From: Clostridia bacterium
Lineage (GTDB): Bacteria; Bacillota; Sulfobacillia; SLMV01
Direction of reading: 5' to 3'
DNA length: 5,282 bases
Assembly (NCBI GenBank): GCA_007133365.1
Contig: SLMV01000094.1
Coordinates: forward strand, 1-5,282
Numbering within the stretch: the first letter of the stretch is position 1; each line of letters starts with the position of its first letter. The translations under genes and the position numbers were made by a program. The notes under the pieces were generated by a model. That model was given only the letters and a program-made list of their open reading frames with translations, did not search any database and was not told the DNA's origin. Positions 1 to 5,282 of the stretch are shown piece by piece.

Positions 1-1376
1 AGGGAAAACGCCATACTGGCCATAGACGCAGACATCAGCGTCAATTGACGTTGGGTCTGAAAATAACGGTAGAGCCAATAGGTATGATCGCCCACGTCGA
101 CGCTCATCACAGCGTCGGGATCCACGACCTTTTGTAATCCTCGCACCACCCGGGCCGGATGGACGTCGCCCTCGTCCTTTATCGCTTCGTCTAGTTCTCG
201 GGCCCAGCTCGCGCGTGCTTCTTCCATGCGCTTTTTCATCTCCGGCGACATTTCACGACGCTCGAGCCGGGGGAGCAGGGCCTCAAGCGTTACCTCGACA
301 TCTCCGACCAGTCCGTACGCGACATCGAAATTTCGGCCCAATCGCACCGGATCATGATCGACCTGAAGGATCGGTACCTCCGCCAACAAATTGCGCTGGC
401 GAAAACCGGTCCCCAAAACAATCAACAGATCGCTCGAAGCGAGCACCCCGGGCGTGAAGGGATTTCCGATGGATCCCATCACCCCAAGTACCGGCGGACC
501 CGTCTCGGGAAGGACGCCCTTGGCGCGAGATGTGGTGGCAACCGGCGCTCCCAAATGATCGACAAAGCGTTCGAGCACGTCGGAGGCTCCCCGGCACCCC
601 CACCCGGCAAAGATGGCCGGCGCTTCAGCCTCATTAATGCGTCTCGCCGCCTCATCAAGTGCCACCTCGCTCGGGATCACCTTCGGGTTAAAGAGACGTC
701 GGGCAGGATCCCACGCTTCTTCTGCGGCCCGATCGCCTAGGGTGTCCGTCGGCATGCTCAACACCGCGACACCACCTTGTTTTGTGGCCGATTTCACCGC
801 CATCCCAAAGAGACGCGGCAGTTGGCTGGGGATGCTGAGGGTCTCGGCAAAAGCGGCAAACGATCGAAACATTTCAATCTGATCGATTTCCTGAAAGCCT
901 TCCGAGCCCAGATAGATGCCGGCAACTTGGCCCACCAGCGCCAAGACCGGGGCGCGATCACTCGCCGCGTCCATCAAGCCGGTCATCAGATTGGTTGCCC
1001 CCGGGCCTGCGATCGATACGCAAACGCCCAATTCCCCCGTAAGTTTTGCATGCGCGCTCGCCATAAAGGCTGCGGTTTGCTCATGACGGGTCATGACTAA
1101 TTCGATCCCCGGGTGTTGTCGCACCGCCTCGATAAAGGGAAGGTTCGAATCTCCCGGAATTCCATACACCCGCGTAACACCGATGGAAACCAGATGGCCG
1201 ACGAGCGCTTCGGCCACCGTAGGGCCCCCTTCCAGTTCGGCTTGGCCGGTCGGTACAAAGGCAGATTTTGGAGCTCCACAAACGGGACAGGTGTAACTAT
1301 TGGGCAATTCGGCAAAGAGCACTTCTTCGACGGATTCATCGTAAATCCAGTTGCAAACCGTGCAACGCATCCGCAT
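1..1376 (-). CDS. Rubredoxin domain fused to thiamine-diphosphate enzyme (pyruvate oxidase/acetolactate synthase family), 3' end cut by window
   Basis: The frame is open from the start to the window edge (458 codons seen); family length suggests roughly 140 residues are missing. Residues 5-41 are a rubredoxin-type iron site: CTVC (5-8), Tyr12, and CPVCGAPKSAF (30-40). After a short linker comes the pyrimidine-binding ThDP domain (about 52-215), with GIPGDS (72-77), RHE carrying the expected cofactor-activating Glu99, GPGATN (124-129), GQV (149-151) and FQE (161-163). The central Rossmann-like domain, FAD-binding in relatives, spans about 240-375. The pyrophosphate-binding domain begins near 410 with DVGDHTYW (427-434); its GDG metal motif lies outside the window. 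Relatives decarboxylate 2-keto acids such as pyruvate, usually in the cytoplasm. The GIPGDS and RHEQTAAF regions look closer to pyruvate oxidase than to biosynthetic acetolactate synthase, but the substrate is not proven. Start choice: ATGs at 1382, 1376 and 1370 are in frame. GGGGG ends 6 bases before 1376 and favours that one. It lies about 100 bases downstream of the SagB-like gene on the same strand. Confidence 0.9.
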   Translation of the reverse strand, partial: MRMRCTVCNWIYDESVEEVLFAELPNSYTCPVCGAPKSAFVPTGQAELEGGPTVAEALVGHLVSIGVTRVYGIPGDSNLPFIEAVRQHPGIELVMTRHEQTAAFMASAHAKLTGELGVCVSIAGPGATNLMTGLMDAASDRAPVLALVGQVAGIYLGSEGFQEIDQIEMFRSFAAFAETLSIPSQLPRLFGMAVKSATKQGGVAVLSMPTDTLGDRAAEEAWDPARRLFNPKVIPSEVALDEAARRINEAEAPAIFAGWGCRGASDVLERFVDHLGAPVATTSRAKGVLPETGPPVLGVMGSIGNPFTPGVLASSDLLIVLGTGFRQRNLLAEVPILQVDHDPVRLGRNFDVAYGLVGDVEVTLEALLPRLERREMSPEMKKRMEEARASWARELDEAIKDEGDVHPARVVRGLQKVVDPDAVMSVDVGDHTYWLYRYFQTQRQLTLMSASMASMAFS

Positions 1377-1440
1377 CGTCATCCCCCGCTTTCTAAAGTG
1401 TTCACTCAGATTCGCATCGCTTCCTTAAGTTTGGGTTTTC

Positions 1441-1470
1441 ATTAAAAGATGCACCAGGACACATCGTCAC
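1441..1470 (-). promoter_or_regulatory. Possible sigma-70-type promoter for the rubredoxin-ThDP enzyme gene
   Basis: Read on the minus strand, GTGACG (1465-1470, four of six matches to TTGACA) is followed after 18 bases by TTTAAT (1441-1446, five of six matches to TATAAT). It lies in the spacer between the two leftward genes and would give a leader of about 58 bases. The downstream gene could instead be read through from the SagB-like gene. Eye match only. Confidence 0.3.
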
Positions 1471-1484
1471 CCGAAGCCGGCTTG

Positions 1485-2225
1485 CTACGATTGGGGATGC
1501 CCCACGGGAATCAGATAGAGGGGCGTCTCATCTTCGTCGAGCTGCAGAGCCTCTCGAACCTCTTCATCCCGAAACGCGCCGATCACCACACAAGCCAAAT
1601 CCAACGCTTCCACCTGAAGACAAAGGTTTTGTGCCGCATGCCCGGCTTCAAGGTGAACATACCGTTCACCTCGTTCCCCGTATTGAATGGTCGTGCGCTC
1701 ATAAAATCCACTCACCACCATGACCGCCGGCGCTTGGCGCACCGGATCCTGACCGAGGGCCGCCTGGGCCAACTTGCCCCGGATATCACCGGATAGCATT
1801 CTCTTCAGCTGATGCCCATCCGGCTGATACCGATAAACCCCCGCCGCCAACCCGGGCACCTCGCCTACAATCAGATAGACCTCCAACGGATATAACGCAC
1901 CCGCCGACGGTGCCGTTCGAAAACCCCGCGCCGGATCGTTAATGCCTTGGGCGGCCCACAACAACCGGCTCACCGCTTCGGACTCGACCGGTTCTTCTGC
2001 ATAGGTGCGAACTGATCGCCGGGACGCCAAAAATGCATCCAAGTCCGTGGGCGTCTCTTCATGAAGTCTCGGCAAATCGATGATCCCATCCGCCTCATCA
2101 TCGTTTCGCGAAACCGGATCGCGATCGAAGGCCCCATTTTCCCATCCGATCGCTTGAAACGCCACCGCCAGAACGATCACGAGAAGGACGGCCACTGCCA
2201 TCATAACGCCATGTCGTCGTTCCAT
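1485..2225 (-). CDS. Membrane-anchored SagB/ThcOx-type nitroreductase-family flavoprotein
   Basis: The 246-residue product has a short basic N-terminus (MERRHG) and one hydrophobic helix (about 8-26), an uncleaved anchor or a signal peptide. There is no lipobox Cys and no proper twin-arginine motif. A polar linker leads to a nitroreductase-fold domain from about 60 to the end. Family marks are RRSVRTY (69-75, FMN phosphate contacts in the family), TAPSAGALYP (104-113, typical of SagB/ThcOx), GVYRY (129-133), QYGERGERYVHLEAGHAAQN (181-200), and PLYLIPVGHP (235-244). The family binds FMN; its best-known members oxidise azolines to azoles in peptide natural products. No cyclodehydratase or precursor peptide gene is visible here, and the Lys of the usual Lys-Tyr pair is Gln181. 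A different redox substrate is therefore likely, and it is unknown. The ATG at 2225 has GGGAGGG 8 bases upstream, inside a hairpin loop. It is divergent from the MATE-like gene and co-directional with the rubredoxin-ThDP enzyme. Confidence 0.87.
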   Translation of the reverse strand: MERRHGVMMAVAVLLVIVLAVAFQAIGWENGAFDRDPVSRNDDEADGIIDLPRLHEETPTDLDAFLASRRSVRTYAEEPVESEAVSRLLWAAQGINDPARGFRTAPSAGALYPLEVYLIVGEVPGLAAGVYRYQPDGHQLKRMLSGDIRGKLAQAALGQDPVRQAPAVMVVSGFYERTTIQYGERGERYVHLEAGHAAQNLCLQVEALDLACVVIGAFRDEEVREALQLDEDETPLYLIPVGHPQS

Positions 2226-2250
2226 TTGGAAATCCCTCCCGTTCCCAAAT
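2224..2250 (-). promoter_or_regulatory. Hairpin over the ribosome binding site and start codon of the SagB-like gene
   Basis: On the minus strand ATTTGGGAA (2250-2242) can pair over all nine positions, with one G-U pair, to TTTCCAAAT (2232-2224). The 9-base loop CGGGAGGGA holds the Shine-Dalgarno sequence, and the last two stem bases are the A and U of the ATG. As RNA it could limit start-codon access. As DNA it is a near-perfect 9-bp inverted repeat and could be an operator. The pairing is read directly from the sequence; a regulatory role is inference. Confidence 0.45.
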
Positions 2251-2314
2251 TCCCCGGTTGGCCAATAAACTTCGCCGATGGCCGCATAACTCCTGCCGTT
2301 TGGACCCTCCTCGC

Positions 2315-2341
2315 TTCACGAGAATCTAGCAGTGGTATATT
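2315..2341 (+). promoter_or_regulatory. Extended -10 promoter for the MATE-like gene
   Basis: TATATT (2336-2341, five of six matches to TATAAT) is directly preceded by TGG, an extended -10 arrangement. A weak -35-like TTCACG (2315-2320) sits 15 bases upstream, shorter than the ideal 17. Transcription would begin near 2348, just at the ribosome binding site. The leader would be very short, and a translation start at 2332 or 2353 would be unlikely. Confidence 0.4.
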
Positions 2342-2361
2342 CTGTACAGGGAGTGACGGAC

Positions 2362-3702
2362 GTGAATCAAAAACCCTTGACCCTTCGCGACACCCTGATT
2401 TTCTTTATTCCGCTTGCGCTCAGCGGCATTATGATGTCCGCAGGTGAACCCATCGTGCACTCCGGCCTTGCCCGTTTACCGACCCCCGAACTGATCCTGG
2501 CCGCTTACGGTGTCGCCTTTTATGCCGCCGTCCTCATCGAAGCCCCCATCATCATGCTGTTACCGGCATCGAGCGCCCTGGTGCGCGATGAATCCGCTTA
2601 TCGGCTCACGCGAAACGCCATGTTGGTGATCAACGCCTTTCTCACCCTGATCATGGCATTGATTATTTTCTCCACCCCGCTCTACGAGTTCGTCTTCTTA
2701 CGATTACTCAATTATCCCGAAATCGTGGTAGAAAGGGCACGCGGGGCCCTCGCCCTCCTGTTGCTTTGGCCCGCAACCATCGGCGTCCGACGTTTTTATC
2801 AGGGGATCCTCATCCGACTCGGCCATCCTCGTATCGTGGGGCTGGGCACCGCGGCCCGCCTATTGTCGATGGTGCTGACCGTCTACATCGGGGTCCGCTA
2901 CTTCCCGGAGTTGGGTGTGCTCATCGGGGGCGGTGCCCTCATCATTGGTGTGATTGTCGACATGATCATCGCCATGGTGGCGGCGCGGAAATATCTCCTT
3001 TTGGGAGCACTCCCGGCCCACCATCCCACGACCCCAAAGGGCGCCCGAAGTGTGATGGGGTTTGTGCGTTTCTTTTTGCCCCTCGCCCTGACCAGCACCG
3101 CTTGGGTGTTGGCGCGTCCTCTGATGCTATCGGGGATTGCGCGCGCCCAGGAACCCACGTTGTCCCTGGCCGCGTTTCCGGTGGCCATGGGCACCATGAT
3201 GGTGCTGTCCGGTCATCTCAGGATGATGCAGCAAGTGGTGGTCGCCCTGGTGGAAGATCCGGAGACCCTGCGGGTGGTGCGACGTTTCGCCTGGCTCGTC
3301 GGATCGGTGCTAACGAGCGTGCTGGGGCTCTTGGCCTTTAGCTACATCATCTATCTATATCACGGTCAGGTCATCGGACTCAAAGAACCGGTGTTGAGCA
3401 TGTCCAACCAGGCCTTACAGATGATGGTGCTCATGCCGTTTTTGACCGCGCTTCAAGCCTACAATCAGGGGATTCTCATTCGGGCTGAGGACACGATTAA
3501 AGTGAACGTTGCCGCGTTGGTCAACCTCATCTTACTGGTCGGCACCCTGAACATTTTGGCCGTCGGCACTGACGTTCCCGGCTATTTGATCGGGGGTCTG
3601 GTCCTCCCGCTGGCATTGTTAGGGGAAGTCATCCTGCTTCACCGCTGGTCGCGCCCGCACGTCAAAACGCTTCTTGAGCCGACCGGGACGTTTGAACCTT
3701 AG
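2362..3702 (+). CDS. MOP-superfamily (MATE-like, possibly ANKH-type) 12-helix membrane exporter
   Basis: The product is 446 residues and very hydrophobic, with about twelve membrane segments in two sets of six: roughly 10-28, 41-67, 85-108, 127-147, 158-180, 183-207, then a basic loop (about 212-232), and 233-255, 267-288, 307-333, 347-370, 378-401, 403-427. The halves repeat: PLAL at 17-20 and 240-243, SGLAR at 34-38 against SGIAR at 257-261, and QGILIR at 147-152 and 369-374. Two repeated six-helix bundles are the plan of MATE and related flippases. The opening of each half also resembles, from memory, the ANKH proteins linked to pyrophosphate, ATP or citrate export in animals. The substrate cannot be told. 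Start choice: GTG codons at 2332, 2353 and 2362 are in frame; AGGGAG (2348-2353) stands 8 bases before 2362 and decides for it. It is divergent from the SagB-like gene, and its TAG overlaps the stop of the convergent MFS gene. Confidence 0.8.
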   Translation: MNQKPLTLRDTLIFFIPLALSGIMMSAGEPIVHSGLARLPTPELILAAYGVAFYAAVLIEAPIIMLLPASSALVRDESAYRLTRNAMLVINAFLTLIMALIIFSTPLYEFVFLRLLNYPEIVVERARGALALLLLWPATIGVRRFYQGILIRLGHPRIVGLGTAARLLSMVLTVYIGVRYFPELGVLIGGGALIIGVIVDMIIAMVAARKYLLLGALPAHHPTTPKGARSVMGFVRFFLPLALTSTAWVLARPLMLSGIARAQEPTLSLAAFPVAMGTMMVLSGHLRMMQQVVVALVEDPETLRVVRRFAWLVGSVLTSVLGLLAFSYIIYLYHGQVIGLKEPVLSMSNQALQMMVLMPFLTALQAYNQGILIRAEDTIKVNVAALVNLILLVGTLNILAVGTDVPGYLIGGLVLPLALLGEVILLHRWSRPHVKTLLEPTGTFEP

Positions 3703-3719
3703 GACTTCAATGACGGCTC
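3676..3719. terminator. Nested inverted repeat across the convergent stop codons, possible bidirectional terminator
   Basis: GAGCCG (3676-3681) and CGGCTC (3714-3719) are perfect inverted arms. Inside them TTGAACC (3692-3698) can pair with GG (3702-3703) and TTCAA (3706-3710) across a 2-base bulge, leaving TTA (3699-3701) as the loop. The overlapping stop codons of both genes fall at the tip. No T-run follows on either strand, so intrinsic termination is doubtful. It is the only visible structure at this junction. Confidence 0.25.
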
Positions 3720-4922
3720 GGATGGAGGACGTCGGCGGGTAAGTCCATTAAAGAGGGCTAACCAGATCAAACTCACCCCGGCCGCCACCCAGAACACCGT
3801 TGACAAGGGATAAAAGACCCGCAACAAACCCAAGGCAAAGGGCGCCGTGCTCATGCCGATATACTTCATGGTATTAAATAAGGCCACCACAGAACCCGCC
3901 AGGGCGGGCGGTGGCGCCGCCGTCGCCTCATGATAAATGGCCGGTTGAATCAATCCCATCCCCACGCCGAATAAGAACAAACTGATCACCACGCCCGAAA
4001 GTTCGCCCCAAAACGGCAAGGTCAAAAGTGCCACGCCGACGAGGGCAAATCCCGTGCTGAGTTTTCGGCCCCAACGCCAGCGGGCATCGACCCAATCGGC
4101 GCGGGTCGCCACCACCACAGAAAACGTGGCCTGCACCGCGAGAGCAGCGCCGGCCGGAAACGCACCCAAGCCGTGGACGCTCGATAAGAACAGGGGGAGG
4201 AAACTCACCATGGTATAAAGGAGAAAGTAGATGACGAAAGAATGGGCGAAGGTTTCCTGCACCCGCTTGATTCGAATCGCCTGGCCCAGCCCACGCACAT
4301 ACCGCCGGATCTCATCCGAGATCCGATCCGATTCGGCTTTTGATGAGCGGGTTTCGCCGATGAACAATAGAAATAGGGCCGCTAGCAGAACAGAAAACCC
4401 ATAAACCAAAAAGGGGTAACGCCAATCCTGCGCCGCCAAAATCCCGCCGAGCAAGGGAATCAAGACGGCGCTGGCCGAGATGGTGCCACTTAAATATCCC
4501 ATCATCTTGATGCGTTGTGCACGATCCGAAAACCAGTCACTGAGCACTGTCATCGCCACCGGGATCAACCCGGCGATGCCCATGCCTTGAAAGAAACGAA
4601 AAAGAAGGAGAACCCCGAAACTCGGCGCGAAGATACATCCGATGCCGAAAATGCCATCAATCAATAAACAACCCAACGCCACCCGTTTACGCCCCAAACG
4701 ATCCAATAAAAAACCGATAAAGGGAAGGGCAAGGGCCGCGGAAAGAGTATAGACGCTTAGGACCAAACCCACCCGATCCTCCGAAACATCAAAAGGCGGG
4801 ATCAACGACGGGAGGGCAGGGGCAATGAGGGCGCCGCCCATCACCCCAAACGCTCCCATCAAAAATATAATCACCAAACCCGGCGTTCGGCTCGAAGTCG
4901 CCGGTATCGCCTTCTTATCCAC
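3699..4922 (-). CDS. MFS transporter, DHA1-like drug:H+ antiporter type
   Basis: The product is about 407 residues with around twelve hydrophobic segments and a charged central loop (about 189-222), the usual MFS 6+6 layout and length. Motif A between helices 2 and 3 reads GFLLDRLGRKRV (70-81). RFFQGMGIAG (109-118) fits the helix 4 motif. IPLLGGILAAQDWRYPF (155-171) is the helix 5 antiporter motif C region with Pro and GlyGly kept, but with Ile where Gly normally precedes Pro. A degenerate second motif A lies at ADWVDARWRWGRK (275-287). Relatives expel drugs or metabolites across the inner membrane using the proton gradient; the substrate is not deducible. Start choice: GTG 4931, ATG 4928 and GTG 4922 are in frame. 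AGGTGAT, a good anti-Shine-Dalgarno match, is far too close for the first two but ends 4 bases before 4922. If ATG 4928 is used, two residues are added. It is convergent with the MATE-like gene, overlapping by 4 bases. Confidence 0.88.
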   Translation of the reverse strand: MDKKAIPATSSRTPGLVIIFLMGAFGVMGGALIAPALPSLIPPFDVSEDRVGLVLSVYTLSAALALPFIGFLLDRLGRKRVALGCLLIDGIFGIGCIFAPSFGVLLLFRFFQGMGIAGLIPVAMTVLSDWFSDRAQRIKMMGYLSGTISASAVLIPLLGGILAAQDWRYPFLVYGFSVLLAALFLLFIGETRSSKAESDRISDEIRRYVRGLGQAIRIKRVQETFAHSFVIYFLLYTMVSFLPLFLSSVHGLGAFPAGAALAVQATFSVVVATRADWVDARWRWGRKLSTGFALVGVALLTLPFWGELSGVVISLFLFGVGMGLIQPAIYHEATAAPPPALAGSVVALFNTMKYIGMSTAPFALGLLRVFYPLSTVFWVAAGVSLIWLALFNGLTRRRPPSEPSLKS

Positions 4923-5099
4923 TGACATCACCTTTTATCATCGTACCGAAGTCGATGGGATGCGCCAAGGGACGCGCACTTTCTAAACGTCACGTTCCAT
5001 CCTTTTCTATCGTTATTCTTTGTGGCTATTATCTCTGCGTACAAAAACGCGTTCGATGCGGCTCGCGATCGCGCCACCGACCAGAAGGAGCGATCTCGG

Positions 5100-5183
5100 G
5101 TGAAGATATTCCATGATTGCGCCTCAGCATGCTGGCACTTTAAGGCCCGCGTGCTGGGCGATTATCGATTAAACACATCCTAA
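5100..5183 (+). CDS. Candidate small ORF (27 residues) or start of a truncated gene
   Basis: AAGGAG (5085-5090) stands 9 bases before a GTG, followed by 27 sense codons and TAA (5181-5183). The predicted product starts VKIFHDCASACWHF, with two Cys and two His; I do not recognise it. Its stop coincides with the CTAA at the proposed insertion-sequence boundary, so it may be the remnant of a longer gene cut by an insertion. The evidence is only the ribosome binding site and spacing, and a chance frame is quite possible. Confidence 0.2.
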   Translation: MKIFHDCASACWHFKARVLGDYRLNTS

Positions 5184-5282
5184 GGAACCTCTACAAAATT
5201 ACCAAAATCGGGGCGTGCACCCTATGCCAGGAATTTCACCTTTCCATTCGTGAGACGGTCCTTTCCCTTTTCCAGCTTTACC
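5184..5282. mobile_element. Possible end of an insertion sequence, cut by the window
   Basis: A CTAA (5180-5183), which fits the YTAR target known for part of the IS5 family, is followed by GGAACCTCTACAAAATTACC (5184-5203), which has the look of an IS terminal repeat. On the minus strand the frame from 5281 down to TAG (5222-5224) reads VKLEKGKDRLTNGKVKFLA before the stop. That would suit a transposase C-terminus about 38 bases from the element end. Two other frames are also open over this short stretch, so the reading is not decisive. The opposite end and target duplication would lie outside the window. Confidence 0.22.

Larger units (their letters stand above)
4923..5282. other. Right-hand spacer without a large gene
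   Basis: No reading frame of appreciable length with family character lies here. The MFS ribosome binding site is at its left edge. Two 10-bp palindromes are present, CGCGATCGCG (5064-5073) and CAGCATGCTG (5125-5134). Only weak promoter-like boxes are seen upstream of the MFS gene, such as TTGGCG and TACGAT 17 bases apart on the minus strand (4940-4968). A small reading frame and a possible mobile-element end are listed separately. No tRNA, rRNA or CRISPR pattern was seen. Confidence 0.6.

Noticed and set aside
354..740. Open plus-strand frames across 215-1445
   Set aside because: They lie antisense to the rubredoxin-ThDP gene, whose product has family motifs throughout. Their products are Arg/Pro/His-rich and resemble no family.
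1389..1397. CTTTCTAAA shared upstream of the ThDP gene and the MFS gene (also near 4980-4987)
   Set aside because: A 9-base match is expected many times by chance in a window this size, and the flanks do not align.
1474..1483. AAGCCGGCTT palindrome just after the SagB-like stop, as a terminator
   Set aside because: It has no room for a loop and no T-run follows on the minus strand.
2258..2265. TTGGCCAA palindrome in the divergent spacer as an operator
   Set aside because: An 8-bp palindrome is too short to support a call, and no second copy is visible nearby.
2061..2447. Plus-strand frame crossing the SagB-like start and the divergent spacer
   Set aside because: It overlaps the SagB-like gene and the MATE-like start in other frames and has no recognisable protein character.
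2766..3341. Plus-strand 191-codon frame inside the MATE-like gene
   Set aside because: A Gly/His/Arg/Pro-rich out-of-frame shadow typical of high-GC coding sequence; the membrane-protein frame explains the region.
4940..4968. TTGGCG/TACGAT boxes as the MFS promoter
   Set aside because: The matches are weak, and the predicted transcript start would fall on the ribosome binding site.

Overview
The window looks like bacterial chromosome of moderately high GC. Genes are closely packed, Shine-Dalgarno sites are clear, and GTG starts are used. Nothing in it fixes the phylum. It holds four substantial genes. The leftmost is cut by the window edge, and the right end is a roughly 350-base stretch without a large gene.

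Left part (1 to about 2225, minus strand): two genes read leftward. The first in transcription order (1485-2225) encodes a SagB/ThcOx-type nitroreductase-fold flavoprotein with an N-terminal membrane anchor. Its ribosome binding site lies in the loop of a 9-bp hairpin whose base contains the start codon. About 100 bases downstream is a long partial gene (1-1376). It encodes a rubredoxin domain fused in frame to the N-terminus of a thiamine-diphosphate enzyme of the pyruvate oxidase/acetolactate synthase family. The window ends just before the cofactor-binding GDG motif expected in the C-terminal domain.

Middle (2226-3702): a 136-base divergent spacer with an extended -10 promoter leads into a plus-strand gene for a 12-helix MOP-superfamily (MATE-like) membrane protein. 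It has a clear internal duplication and by eye resembles the ANKH (progressive ankylosis) branch. It converges on a minus-strand MFS drug:H+ antiporter-like gene (3699-4922), and the two stop codons overlap.

Right end (4923-5282): spacer with no large gene. It contains a small GTG-started reading frame with a good ribosome binding site and a possible end of an insertion sequence running out of the window at a CTAA site. Both are weak calls.

Functionally, the left pair are redox proteins: a flavin oxidoreductase and a probable flavin/thiamine enzyme carrying its own iron-centre electron carrier. The right pair are exporters. No shared pathway is shown by the sequence. The best lead is the rubredoxin fusion, which suggests a 2-keto-acid enzyme that passes electrons to an attached one-electron carrier.
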